From positions 1 through 64,000 of the forward strand of contig CAUJIO010000015.1 of NCBI GenBank assembly GCA_963205315.1: a stretch of 64,000 nt of DNA. The letters are read 5' to 3'. This DNA comes from Pseudomonadota bacterium. Lineage in GTDB: Bacteria > Pseudomonadota > Alphaproteobacteria > Rhizobiales > Aestuariivirgaceae. Shown here in pieces: positions 25,546 to 34,556 of the stretch. The stretch's first letter is position 1, and each line of letters opens with the position of its first letter. A model generated the notes under the pieces. It was given only the letters and a program-made list of their open reading frames with translations, did no database searches and had not been told where the DNA came from. A program made the translations under genes and the position numbers.

Positions 25546-27585
25546 ATGTCTTCCAGCGACCCACTTCTTCAGCCCTTTCAGCTGCGACATCTGACACTTA
25601 AAAACCGCGTCGTCAGCACCCCGCACGCCCCCGCCTATCCGGAGGATGGAAAGCCGAAGCTGCGCTATCAGCTCTATCACGAGGAGAAGGCCAAGGGCGG
25701 CATCGGCATGACGATGTTCGGCGGCTCCTCTTTCGTCGCCTCTGACACGCCCTCGGTATTCGGCCAGATCGACGTCAGCTCGGACGACATCATTCCCTAT
25801 TTCCAGCAGTTCGCAGAACGAATCCACCGGCACCAATGCGGCCTGATTTGCCAGATCTCGCATCTCGGCCGCCGCACGACATGGAACGCCGGAAACTGGA
25901 TGCCGGTCGTCGCCCCCTCGCCGGTGCGCGAACCTGCGCATCGCGCCTTTCCGCGCGAGATGGATAAGCATGACATCAAGCGTATCATCCAAGCCTATGC
26001 AGCGGCGGCAGTACGTTGCAAGGAGGGCGGACTCGACGGGGCGGAGATTTTGCTGCACGGGCATCTGCCAGAACAATTTCTTTCTCCAGCTACCAATTTC
26101 CGCGGCGACGAGTACGGCGGCTCACTCGAGAACCGCATGCGTTTTACCTTGGAACTGTTGCAAGGTGTCCGCGCTGCAGTGGGATCCGACTTTATCGTTG
26201 GTGTCCGCATCGGCGCCAACGAAGACTTCAAGGAGGGCTACGGGCTCTCGGAAGGAATCGAGGCGGCTCAGATGGTGGCTGAACAGGGCCACTCTGATTA
26301 CATGACAGTGAACTTTGGCAGCATCGAAAGCCACTATACGCTGGCCAAGCACATTCCCGGCATGTGGTCGCCACTTGCACCCTGGCTTCATCAGGCGGCG
26401 GAGTTCCGCAAGCACGTCAAGACTCCACTGATTCACGCTTGCCGCATCGCCGATATTGCGACGGCGCGCCATGCGATCTCGGAAGGAATTCTCGATCTTG
26501 TCGGCATGACCCGCGCGCACATTGCCGACCCGCATATCGTCAGGAAGATTGAGGCTAAGCGTGAGGACACCATCCGCCCCTGCGTTGGCGCCAACTACTG
26601 TCTGGACCGTGTGGGAATGGGGCTTGACGCACTCTGCATGCACAATGCGGCGACAGGCCGCGAGGCAACCATGCCGCATGTGATCGCCAAAACTGACGGA
26701 CCCATCCGCAAGGTGGTGGTCGTCGGCGGCGGGCCAGGTGGGATCGAGGCGGCACGGGTGAGCGCGCGTCGCGGCCATAAGGTTGTGCTGTTCGAAGCAA
26801 CGGGGAAACTCGGCGGGCAGTTGCAGGTGGCGGCGCTTGCTGGATGGCGCAAGGACCTCATCGGCATCGTCGACTGGTATGCGCGCGAACTGGATGAACT
26901 CGATGTCGATATCCGCTGGAATACTATGGCGAGCCTGGCGGATGTAGAAGCCGAAAAGCCGAACATCGTCATCGTGGCCACGGGCGGCGTGCCAGATACC
27001 GATCTAGCGCCTGGCTCCGATTTGGCGATAAGCGTGTGGGATGCGCTGACTGGTCCGGCACTTTCCGGGGACATTCTTGTCTATGACGACAACGGACAGC
27101 CGAGCGCGCCGTCTTGCGCAGATCATCTCGCGGCCAGGCCAAATGCCAAGGTCGAGTACGTCACCACAGACCGTGCTGCGGCATACGACATGGGTAACCA
27201 GAACTTTGCGATCTTCCTCCGCAACTTCTATCGCAAGGGTGTCTCCATTACCCCGGACTCGCGAATCAAATCGGTGGAGCGCGCTGGCAACAAACTGAAG
27301 GTCACCTTCTCGAACGAGTATGGCGGACCGGACATCGAACGCGTTGTCGACCATCTCGTGGTCGAGCACGGCACAGTTCCGGTCGACGAGGTGTTCCGCG
27401 AGGCTCGCGCCCGATCCAGCAATGACGGCGTACTGGATCAGGAAGCGTTGATCAGTGGAGTTCCGCAAACAGTGAATCTCAACCCGGACGGTTCCTACAT
27501 GCTGTTCCGCGTCGGCGACGCTGTGGCAAGCCGTAACGTTCACGCTGCGATCTACGACTCGCTGCGCCTCTGCAAGGATTTCTGA
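25546..27585 (+). CDS. Old Yellow Enzyme-type NADH:flavin oxidoreductase (N-methylproline demethylase-like)
   Basis: A 679-residue two-module flavoprotein. Residues 1-370 form the FMN-binding TIM barrel (LKNRVVSTPHAPAYPEDG, GGIGMTMFGG, QISHLGRRT, GGLDGAEILLHGHLPEQFLS). A linker with the Fe-S cluster cysteines follows (CVGANYCLDR, then LCMHNAATG), then an FAD/NAD(P) module (VVVVGGGPGGIEAARVSARRG). The architecture is that of trimethylamine dehydrogenase and dienoyl-CoA reductase, and the N-terminus most resembles rhizobial stachydrine/N-methylproline demethylases. A methylated-amine substrate is therefore plausible. The start has a short AGTGAGA site. The next gene is an ABC substrate-binding protein. 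Confidence 0.88.
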   Translation: MSSSDPLLQPFQLRHLTLKNRVVSTPHAPAYPEDGKPKLRYQLYHEEKAKGGIGMTMFGGSSFVASDTPSVFGQIDVSSDDIIPYFQQFAERIHRHQCGLICQISHLGRRTTWNAGNWMPVVAPSPVREPAHRAFPREMDKHDIKRIIQAYAAAAVRCKEGGLDGAEILLHGHLPEQFLSPATNFRGDEYGGSLENRMRFTLELLQGVRAAVGSDFIVGVRIGANEDFKEGYGLSEGIEAAQMVAEQGHSDYMTVNFGSIESHYTLAKHIPGMWSPLAPWLHQAAEFRKHVKTPLIHACRIADIATARHAISEGILDLVGMTRAHIADPHIVRKIEAKREDTIRPCVGANYCLDRVGMGLDALCMHNAATGREATMPHVIAKTDGPIRKVVVVGGGPGGIEAARVSARRGHKVVLFEATGKLGGQLQVAALAGWRKDLIGIVDWYARELDELDVDIRWNTMASLADVEAEKPNIVIVATGGVPDTDLAPGSDLAISVWDALTGPALSGDILVYDDNGQPSAPSCADHLAARPNAKVEYVTTDRAAAYDMGNQNFAIFLRNFYRKGVSITPDSRIKSVERAGNKLKVTFSNEYGGPDIERVVDHLVVEHGTVPVDEVFREARARSSNDGVLDQEALISGVPQTVNLNPDGSYMLFRVGDAVASRNVHAAIYDSLRLCKDF

Positions 27586-27705
27586 AAGTTTAAACAGCGA
27601 ACGCATCGGAGCATTCCGAGACGTCTTCCTGTGAGTGCATTGCAAAGGCCTGAGACGACAAAGGCCTGTGAAAAGAACGTTCGCTTCAATTTTGTGAGGA
27701 ACACC

Positions 27706-29298
27706 ATGACTGATACAGATCTCAACTTACTCGCTGCCGGCGCCAGAGCTCATAAGGTCTCACGCCGCCATTTTATGCAAATCGCCATCGGGGCGGGCCT
27801 CAGCATTCCCGCCGCCACAAAGCTCTGGACGACCAAGGTCGAAGCGGCAACGCCGAAGAAGGGCGGCACATTCCGCGTCGCCATCAACGACTTCAACACC
27901 ACGGACACGCTGGACCCTGCGAAGTCCAACGGCACCTTTACGATCCAGAGTCCGCATATCTGTCGGACCTATCTTACCGAGATCACGCCTGAGAACAAAG
28001 TCGGACCTGACTCAGCAGAATCCTGGGAGGCGACGCCGGACGCGAAGGTCTGGCGTTTCAAACTGGCCAAGGGGCAGGAATTCCACAATGGCAAGCCGTT
28101 GACGGCGACGGACGTCGTCTCGTCTCTCAACCATCACCGCGGCGATGACACCAAGTCCGGCGGCAAGGCACTGCTTGCGGATGTCGAGTCGATCGAAGCC
28201 GATGGCAAAGATACTGTCGTCATCAAGTTGAAGGTCGGAACAGCCGATCTTCCCTACATGCTCGCCGACTATCACTTCGCCATCATGCCGGACAAAGGCA
28301 ATGGCGAGGTCGACGCGGAATCCGGCATCGGTGCGGGCCCATATAAAGTGACCGCCTTCCAGCCGGGGATCTCAGCGGATTTCGTGCGGCATGAGCGCTA
28401 CCACCGCCAAACGTGGTTCGACGCGATCCGAATCTTGGGCATCAGCGACGTTACCGCCCGCATCAACAGCTTGATCAGCGGCGAGGCCGACGCGATTGCC
28501 GAGCCGGACCCCAAGCTTGTCGAGATGCTGACCGGTGTCGGCATGGAGCTCGACGTGGTGCCGAGCGGCACGCAGATCACGATGGACATGGATTGCCGCG
28601 CCGCGCCCTTCAGTGACAACAATGTCCGTCAGGCGATGAAATACGCGCTCGATCGCAAGGAAGTGCTCGACAAGATCGCCTTTGGCTACGGAAAGATCGG
28701 CAACGACCATCCGGTCGGCCCCAATATGCCCTATCAGGCACAGCTCGAGCAGACGCAGTACGACCCCGACAAGGCGAAGTTCTATCTTAAGAAGGCGGGT
28801 GCCGAAGGCCTTAAGGTCCAGCTTTCGATCAGCGACGCGGTCTATCCGGGTGCCGTCGACATGGGCTCAATCTATCAGCAGAACGCGGCGAAGGCCGGCA
28901 TCAATCTTGAAATTAACCGAGAGCCGTCGGACGCCTACTGGGTGAACGTCTGGATGAAGAAGCCGTTCGCCGGCGGCAACTACGGCCAGCGCGCGACACC
29001 AGACATGTTCTTCTCAACCTTCTTCCGCTCGGATGCGCCGTGGAACTACACGCATTGGGAGAATGACCGCTTCCAGAAGCTGCTTCTCGAAGCCAAAGCC
29101 GAGCTTGACGACAAGAAGCGCGGCGAAATGTATGGCGAAATGCAGCAGTTGTGCCGCGACGAAGGCGGCACCATCGTTGCCTTCTTCCAAAGCTTCCTTT
29201 CTGCACGGTCGCCCAAGGTCCAACACCCGGCAAACCTTTCTTCCGAGTGGCAGCTCGATGGCGGCCGCGCCTATCACCGCTGGTGGTTCGAAAGCTGA
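27706..29298 (+). CDS. Peptide/nickel-type ABC transporter substrate-binding protein
   Basis: A 530-residue SBP_bac_5-family exported binding protein. A twin-arginine-like leader (SRRHFMQIAIGAGLSIP) is followed by the mature domain (KKGGTFRVAINDF, LAKGQEFHNGKPLTATDVV, FSDNNVRQAMKYALDRKEVL). The ATG at 27706 has TGAGGA upstream. These proteins deliver oligopeptides or other small molecules to a Dpp/Opp-type importer. No permease or ATPase genes follow: the strand falls silent for 800 bases and then the arsenic operon starts. The importer has either been lost or is encoded elsewhere. The upstream flavoprotein suggests a methylated amine or amino-acid derivative. Confidence 0.9.
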   Translation: MTDTDLNLLAAGARAHKVSRRHFMQIAIGAGLSIPAATKLWTTKVEAATPKKGGTFRVAINDFNTTDTLDPAKSNGTFTIQSPHICRTYLTEITPENKVGPDSAESWEATPDAKVWRFKLAKGQEFHNGKPLTATDVVSSLNHHRGDDTKSGGKALLADVESIEADGKDTVVIKLKVGTADLPYMLADYHFAIMPDKGNGEVDAESGIGAGPYKVTAFQPGISADFVRHERYHRQTWFDAIRILGISDVTARINSLISGEADAIAEPDPKLVEMLTGVGMELDVVPSGTQITMDMDCRAAPFSDNNVRQAMKYALDRKEVLDKIAFGYGKIGNDHPVGPNMPYQAQLEQTQYDPDKAKFYLKKAGAEGLKVQLSISDAVYPGAVDMGSIYQQNAAKAGINLEINREPSDAYWVNVWMKKPFAGGNYGQRATPDMFFSTFFRSDAPWNYTHWENDRFQKLLLEAKAELDDKKRGEMYGEMQQLCRDEGGTIVAFFQSFLSARSPKVQHPANLSSEWQLDGGRAYHRWWFES

Positions 29299-30093
29299 AG
29301 TCGCACAACGGCGCCTCAGCATCGCATGTGGCTCACCGCAGGCGGCAGCTCGATCAATCGGGCTGCCGCTTATTCCAATTCATGTCGAGTTACCACTACT
29401 CGCACATGACGATATTCCTCGCTTCCTATTACCCCCGTTATGCGAATGATTGCGCCCCCGTTGGGCCATAAGTTCCAACGTTGTGTTCAAAATGTCCTCG
29501 TTCAGCTCGATCCATGGAAGACCGGACATCAGCAAGTCGCCTGCCACGGTGATTGGATCGCCCACATTATTGGGACTTGAAACAGAAAGCATGTGCAGGC
29601 GGTCTATGTGGCCGTACTGGCCCTGCAGAAGCTCGAGCGGCAATACAGCTCTTGTGATCACGAGCACCTTGCGGAGGGCACAGACTTCACGCTCCTGATA
29701 AATGCGGCTACCGCCGCTTCCGTCCATTGCGATCCCGGCATCGAACTGGAGAGCGTATCGACCAACGCGCCGAAAACAAACCGGCGCAGCCAGTTCAGAG
29801 TAAGGTCATCGGAACTCAGAACATTATATGCAGCAATGCAGAAGACGATCCTATAAAGTCTCAGCGCAACTAAAGCATTCGAATTCTATGGACAGTATAG
29901 CGTGAAGAGATTCGTTGGAGGGGGTCAACGGCAGAGGAAAGGCATCGAAATCCAACCTTCTGCAACTTGGAGCCGCGCCATCAAAAAATATGCTCAGCGC
30001 TAAAGTCGCGTCGTGAGATCCAAGAAGCACGGAAGGGCATGATTCGGCAGCCGTCACTTGATTGTCACATAATATATCGATAATTCCCGATAT
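29299..30093. other. 795-base gap, no gene recognised
   Basis: Where ABC permease genes would be expected, I find no membrane-protein-like frame. One minus-strand frame (29380-29727, 115 codons, containing ELLQGQYGHIDRLHML) has some amphipathic character but matches nothing I know. Base composition is lower in GC than the flanking genes. It looks like the site of a deletion. Confidence 0.5.
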
Positions 30094-30094
30094 A
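30070..30094. promoter_or_regulatory. Operator-like palindrome upstream of arsR
   Basis: TATATCG-ATAATTC-CGATATA is a 7-base perfect inverted repeat with a 7-base spacer, immediately before the arsR start. ArsR/SmtB repressors bind such AT-rich imperfect palindromes overlapping the promoter, so this is the probable operator of the operon. Confidence 0.6.
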
Positions 30095-30450
30095 TGAAAT
30101 CAGACTCTGCCATTGATGCGCTCTCGGCTCTCGCACAGAACACGCGGCTCGAGACCTTTCGTCTGCTCGTCGGCCAAGAGCCGGACGGCCTGCCCGCCGG
30201 GGAAATTGCGCGGAGGCTGGGAGTTCCACAAAACACGATGTCTGCTCATCTCACCATCCTCACGCGGGCCGGCCTTGTGAGCGTCGAGCGCCACAGCCGC
30301 AGCATGATCTATCGCGCGCAACTGCCGAGCGTACGAGAGCTCGTGATGTTCCTGCTGAAAGATTGCTGCAACGGCCAGCCGGAGCTCTGTGCGCCTCTCA
30401 TCGAAGAAATATCAAAATCCTGTTCAACCTCCGGAGCCTGCTGTGGCTGA
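30094..30450 (+). CDS. arsR: ArsR-family arsenic-responsive repressor
   Basis: A 118-residue winged-helix regulator. The DNA-recognition helix lies in PAGEIARRLGVPQNTMSAHL, followed by the wing (LVSVERHSRSMIYRA). C-terminal cysteines (DCCNGQPELC and SCSTSGACCG) could bind As(III) and release DNA. It is the first gene of an arsenic operon and overlaps the start of arsC by a few bases. An imperfect palindrome TATATCGATAATTCCCGATATA lies right before its start and is a likely autoregulatory operator. Confidence 0.93.
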   Translation: MKSDSAIDALSALAQNTRLETFRLLVGQEPDGLPAGEIARRLGVPQNTMSAHLTILTRAGLVSVERHSRSMIYRAQLPSVRELVMFLLKDCCNGQPELCAPLIEEISKSCSTSGACCG

Positions 30451-30937
30451 TCCCGTCTACAATGTTCTGTTCCTTTGCACCGGCAACTCGGCGCGTTCGA
30501 TCTTCGGTGAGGCGATCCTCAACCGCGAAGGGGCGGGGCGGTTCAGGGCTTTCAGTGCCGGAAGCCAACCGCGCGGTGCGGTTCACCCCTACTCCCTTGA
30601 CCTGCTGAGGCAGCTCAATCACTCCGTGGACGGCGTCCGCTCCAAGAGTTGGGACGAATTCGCCGCGGCGAACGCACCCCAGCTCGATTTCGTATTCACA
30701 GTCTGTGATGATGCCGCTCAGGAACCTTGCCCGATTTGGCCAGGTCAACCCATGTCGGCCCATTGGGGTATTCCCGATCCGGTTGCCGCAACCGGAAGTG
30801 AAGCGGAGAAGCGATTGGCATTCGCCGATGCTTACCGGATGCTCAAGAATCGCATTTCCATTTTTGCCAGCCTTCCCATCGCCTCGCTTGACCGCTTGAG
30901 CCTCCACAACAAGCTCAGCGAAATCGGCAAACTCTAA
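30443..30937 (+). CDS. arsC: Arsenate reductase, low-molecular-weight phosphatase type
   Basis: About 164 residues starting at a GTG (30443) that overlaps the arsR stop; an ATG at 30389 inside arsR is the alternative. The P-loop CTGNSARS near the N-terminus supplies the nucleophilic Cys and binding Arg, and FTVCDDAAQEPCPIWPG contains the further redox cysteines of thioredoxin-type ArsC. It reduces arsenate to arsenite, which the downstream ACR3 pump removes. The order arsR-arsC-ACR3 is canonical. Confidence 0.92.
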   Translation: MADPVYNVLFLCTGNSARSIFGEAILNREGAGRFRAFSAGSQPRGAVHPYSLDLLRQLNHSVDGVRSKSWDEFAAANAPQLDFVFTVCDDAAQEPCPIWPGQPMSAHWGIPDPVAATGSEAEKRLAFADAYRMLKNRISIFASLPIASLDRLSLHNKLSEIGKL

Positions 30938-30947
30938 CGGTTCCTCC

Positions 30948-31985
30948 ATGTCCATTTTCGAACGATTTCTGACCCTCTGGGTATTTCTCTGCATCATTGC
31001 CGGCATCGCCTTGGGGCAAATGATGCCCGGCATCTTCGGCGCCATCAGCACAATGGAGATTGCCAAGGTCAACCTGCCGGTCGCCTTGCTCATCTGGCTG
31101 ATGATCGTGCCAATGCTGGTGAAGATCGATTTCGCCGCCCTGCGTCAGGTGACGAAGCACTGGCGCGGCATTGGTGTCACGCTGTTCGTCAACTGGGCGG
31201 TGAAACCCTTCTCCATGGCCTTGCTGGGCTGGCTGTTCATCGGCTGGCTGTTCCGCCCGTGGCTTCCGGCGGAGCAGGTCGACAGTTACATTGCAGGCCT
31301 CATCCTGCTGGCGGCTGCGCCCTGCACCGCCATGGTCTTCGTGTGGAGCAATCTCACGAAAGGCGAACCGCATTTCACGTTGAGCCAGGTGGCTCTGAAC
31401 GACACCATCATGGTCATCGCCTTCGCGCCCATCGTGGCGCTGCTGCTCGGCCTGTCGTCGATCACCGTGCCGTGGGAAACGCTCCTGTTGTCGGTGGCCC
31501 TCTACATCGTCGTGCCCGTCATCGTGGCGCAGGTCATCAGGCGCGGTGTGCTCGCCTCGGGCGGCGAGACGGCTCTGCAGCGGCTGCTGAAGACACTCCA
31601 GCCGCTGTCGCTCCTCGCCCTTCTCACGACGCTGGTCCTGCTCTTTGCCTTTCAGGGGACGCAGATCATCGCGCAGCCCATGGTGATCGCCCTGCTGGCC
31701 GTGCCAATCCTGATCCAGGTCTATTTCAATTCAGGCCTCGCCTATCTGCTGAACCGCTGGAGCGGTGAGCAGCATTGCGTTGCGGGTCCCTCAGCCCTGA
31801 TCGGCGCCTCGAATTTCTTCGAGCTGGCCGTTGCCGCCGCAATCAGCCTGTTCGGATTGAATTCAGGTGCTGCACTCGCAACCGTCGTGGGCGTGCTGAT
31901 CGAGGTGCCTGTGATGCTGTCTGTGGTCAAGATCGTCAACGCCAGCAAGGGCTGGTATCAAAGGGGGATCAAATCCCATGCTTGA
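30948..31985 (+). CDS. ACR3-family arsenite efflux permease
   Basis: A 345-residue membrane protein with about ten hydrophobic helices. ACR3 signatures are present: the conserved Cys in ILLAAAPCTAMVFVWSNLTK, then PHFTLSQVALNDTIMV and GPSALIGASNFFELAVAAAI. It exports As(OH)3 driven by the proton motive force. It follows arsC by 10 bases and overlaps the OsmC gene by 8 bases, so it is within the same operon. Confidence 0.94.
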   Translation: MSIFERFLTLWVFLCIIAGIALGQMMPGIFGAISTMEIAKVNLPVALLIWLMIVPMLVKIDFAALRQVTKHWRGIGVTLFVNWAVKPFSMALLGWLFIGWLFRPWLPAEQVDSYIAGLILLAAAPCTAMVFVWSNLTKGEPHFTLSQVALNDTIMVIAFAPIVALLLGLSSITVPWETLLLSVALYIVVPVIVAQVIRRGVLASGGETALQRLLKTLQPLSLLALLTTLVLLFAFQGTQIIAQPMVIALLAVPILIQVYFNSGLAYLLNRWSGEQHCVAGPSALIGASNFFELAVAAAISLFGLNSGAALATVVGVLIEVPVMLSVVKIVNASKGWYQRGIKSHA

Positions 31986-32382
31986 ATATCGCGTGTCTGC
32001 CCGCCGGCTCGATGCCCATGGCAGCGAGGCCCGCACGAAGCAAGCATCGCTGGTGCTGGATACGGACTTGCAAGGCAGGCCCGATGCATTCAACCCGGCC
32101 GAATTGTTCCTTGCCTCAATCGCTGCCTGCATGATCAAGGGGATCGAGCGCGTGGCGCCGATGATCAACTTCCGGTTCCGGGGCGTCGAGGTGAGGCTGC
32201 ATGGTATGCGGCAGGATGCACCCCCGATGATGGTATCGGTCGACTACGAATTGATCGTCGACACCGACGAGGAAGATCGGCGGCTGGACCTGCTCCACAC
32301 CAATGTCCGCAAGTACGGGACAATCTCCAACACGGTGGCAAAAGCCACCAGGCTGGAAGGATCGATCAGGCGAGCGGCCTGA
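31978..32382 (+). CDS. OsmC-family protein
   Basis: A 134-residue OsmC/Ohr-fold protein ([20 protein letters not shown] with the conserved Cys, then [20 protein letters not shown]). The family includes thiol peroxidases that reduce organic hydroperoxides, but the canonical second redox Cys is not obvious, so activity is uncertain. It overlaps the 3' end of the ACR3 gene by 8 bases, making it part of the arsenic operon. A role in handling oxidative stress or organo-arsenicals is inferred. Confidence 0.85.
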   Translation: MLEYRVSARRLDAHGSEARTKQASLVLDTDLQGRPDAFNPAELFLASIAACMIKGIERVAPMINFRFRGVEVRLHGMRQDAPPMMVSVDYELIVDTDEEDRRLDLLHTNVRKYGTISNTVAKATRLEGSIRRAA

Positions 32383-32419
32383 CCGGTCACATAGCAGAAC
32401 TCAAAAAAGGAATTCGAAC

Positions 32420-32611
32420 ATGCGCGTCAGTATCAACGGCATGGGCCGCATCGGGCGGCTGGCATTGCGGGCAGCCATGGGCGCGGCCGAGCGGGGCGCC
32501 GACGACGCCCGCCGAGGCAATCGCTTCGACATCGTTCATGTCAACGAGATCAAGGGCGGTGCTGCCACCTCGGCCCATCTTCTCGAGTTCGACACGGTTC
32601 ATGAGGTCTAA
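32420..32611 (+). pseudogene. Glyceraldehyde-3-phosphate dehydrogenase, N-terminal fragment
   Basis: Sixty-three residues of the NAD-binding start of GAPDH ([20 protein letters not shown], then [20 protein letters not shown]) before a stop. A full protein is about 330 residues. In many ars operons a GAPDH paralogue pairs with ArsJ to detoxify arsenate through 1-arseno-3-phosphoglycerate. Here the catalytic domain and ArsJ have been lost, apparently at the junction with the inverted amidohydrolase fragment. A good AAAGGAATTC site precedes the ATG. Confidence 0.85.
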
Positions 32612-32651
32612 CGGTCCGCTTCATGAAAACGATAACAACCGTCACTATAGC

Positions 32652-33689
32652 TTAGTCATGGCATTGCATCCGCGAGCGGCAAGTGTAGGGCCAGCTTTCG
32701 ATGGGTTCTCTCTGTGACTCGTTGATGCGGCGAACGGCAACTGGGTCTATGTTAAGCGCCAGTGCACCTTCGGCGATGACGCCAGGCTGACCCTGATAGG
32801 GCGCGCGTTCGCCCGACATCGCCAGCAATTGACCCGCCGCGCCGGTCGCCATGCGCAACGCCTCAAGCGGCGCCATGAAGCGCGTCAGCTTTGCCAGTTG
32901 GCGCCCCTGGCTGGCGGCGCCGCCGGGGTTGAACAGAACGTCGGTGCCGAAGGCCATTTTCACCCCTTCGGCCCGCCCCATCTCGAAGGCGCGCACGGTG
33001 CCATCCGCCACTTCCATTTGCTTGGCCTGCTGACGCGGGTCGGACTTCGGGTTCGCGTCCTCATCGGCGAGGAAGGGCTGGATGCTCCACCATATTCCAG
33101 CTTCGGCCATCGCACGGATCGTCGGGGCATCGGCAAGCTGGCCGTGCTCGATCGACTTCACGCCGGCTTCGATGCAGCGCAGGATTCCGGCAGGGGTGTA
33201 GACATGGGCGCAGACATAGGTGCCCCAGTCGGCTGCCGCCTCCACCGCAGCGCGCATCTCGTCCAAGGTGTATTGCGCGGTATTCAGTGGATCATACAGC
33301 AACGAGACCCCGCCACCAGCCATGATCTTGATCTGGCTCGCCCCCTTCATGAGCTGCTCACGCGTACGCCGCAGCACTTCGTCCCGCCCGTCTGCTATGG
33401 CCGCCACGCCCGTCCGCTCCGTGTAGTCCGCAGGTTCGTTCGGCATCCGTGGCAGTGCGCTGAGCAAGCGGAAATCCCCGTGGCCCGATGTCTGCGACAG
33501 CATCGCGCCCGAAGGAAATATGCGCGGACCGCTGACCGCCCCCTGGTCGATCGCCAGCTTCAGCCCGAAAACTGGCCCACCCGTATCCCGCACGGTCGTG
33601 AAACCGCGCATCACCGTGGCACCGGCTTCGCGCCCCGCCATCAGATAGACGAAGCCGATGTCCTGGGTCAGGGCAGCGATCTGGCTCAC
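32652..33689 (-). pseudogene. Amidohydrolase, N-terminally truncated
   Basis: About 345 residues of an imidazolonepropionase-like amidohydrolase: GATVMRGFTTVRDTGGPVFG, the metal-ligand region (SQIKIMAGGGVSLLYDP, VCAHVYTPAG, SIEHGQLADA) and the catalytic FGTDVLF. The N-terminal beta-sandwich and the HxH metal motif that begins the barrel are missing; homology stops at about 33689. The frame stays open further upstream but is unrelated. Without HxH it should be inactive. It lies in opposite orientation to the arsenic operon and abuts a replication-gene relic. Confidence 0.8.
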
Positions 33690-33712
33690 ATCATCACCCA
33701 CTCTGGCGTTCC

Positions 33713-33960
33713 GTCGATCGATTACCCAGCCATCGAGACATTTGTTGTGGTGGTGTTCGCCGGACTGGAGGGGTACGTGCCGGTGCGCGCGTTTTCCGAG
33801 AAGGGCACCCCTGACCAAAAACCACTAACCGAATTCCACCCACCCGAAAGTCTGACAGCGGCCTTGAAGCGACTTGCGCGACAGGCAGACCAGCAATCGC
33901 GCGGCGTATTCGTGGTCCCTGCTACAGTGGACGAGCCGGGCTCGGCAAGTCTTCTCGCTC
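33713..33960 (+). pseudogene. Possible primase/helicase-type mobile-element gene fragment
   Basis: A plus-strand segment reads GYVPVRAFSEKGTPDQKPLT, EFHPPES and ARQADQQSRGVFVVPATVDE, the style of the N-terminus of primase-helicase proteins found on rhizobial integrative elements and plasmids. It begins right where the inverted amidohydrolase fragment stops and soon loses its frame. Assignment is by memory of the family pattern only. Confidence 0.35.
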
Positions 33961-34556
33961 GGGAATCATTCCCTCCTCAACGACACCGATGCCTCCCACC
34001 AGCGCCAACGACCAGGAGATTAGGCCTCGGCCCCACCGCGCGTAGTTTGACTGGCCCTGTACTGAGAGAATCGAATATGTGTGCGAAATCAATGGTGCGG
34101 TTCGATGCCAGTTACACGCGGAAATCCGATTCAAAACACGAAAAGCGCAGAGGTTGAACATCAGAAAAGAGACGTAATATCAGCCGCTTACAGTTTCGTA
34201 CTAAACTCGCGCAGTCCAGAGGTTAAGAGAATTTAGCGGAGAGAGAACGAAATTCGGGAATTTGGCCCTAGCCGGCAGTCGTGAGGTCTCCCACCGAACC
34301 GCGCAGTTATTGGCGATATCGAGCGCCAAATGGCGGTCGGAGAAATTCAGCGCGGAGGAAACTGGCGGAGGGAACGGGGCTGAAATTCAACCTTCTCCAC
34401 TCTTAAGTGATTGATTTATAACAATTTTTATATTGACTGCATACGAATTTTACCGATCACCCTAGCGCCGCGCCGGAGTGGCTCTTCCTCCTCCGCCATC
34501 CATCGGCTTCCAATAATCTGGTCAACGGGATAGCATGGAGCGTCAGTTGGAGCGAA
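33961..34556. other. Gap without recognisable gene
   Basis: Nearly 600 bases with many short broken frames. The last 200 bases are AT-rich and contain poly-T/A tracts (around 34405-34445), which probably form the promoter of the downstream hydrolase gene. Nothing else can be supported. Confidence 0.5.

Noticed and set aside
32829..34157. 442-codon plus-strand open frame
   Set aside because: Its first two thirds are antisense to the amidohydrolase; only the short part near 33713-33960 looks like real protein.
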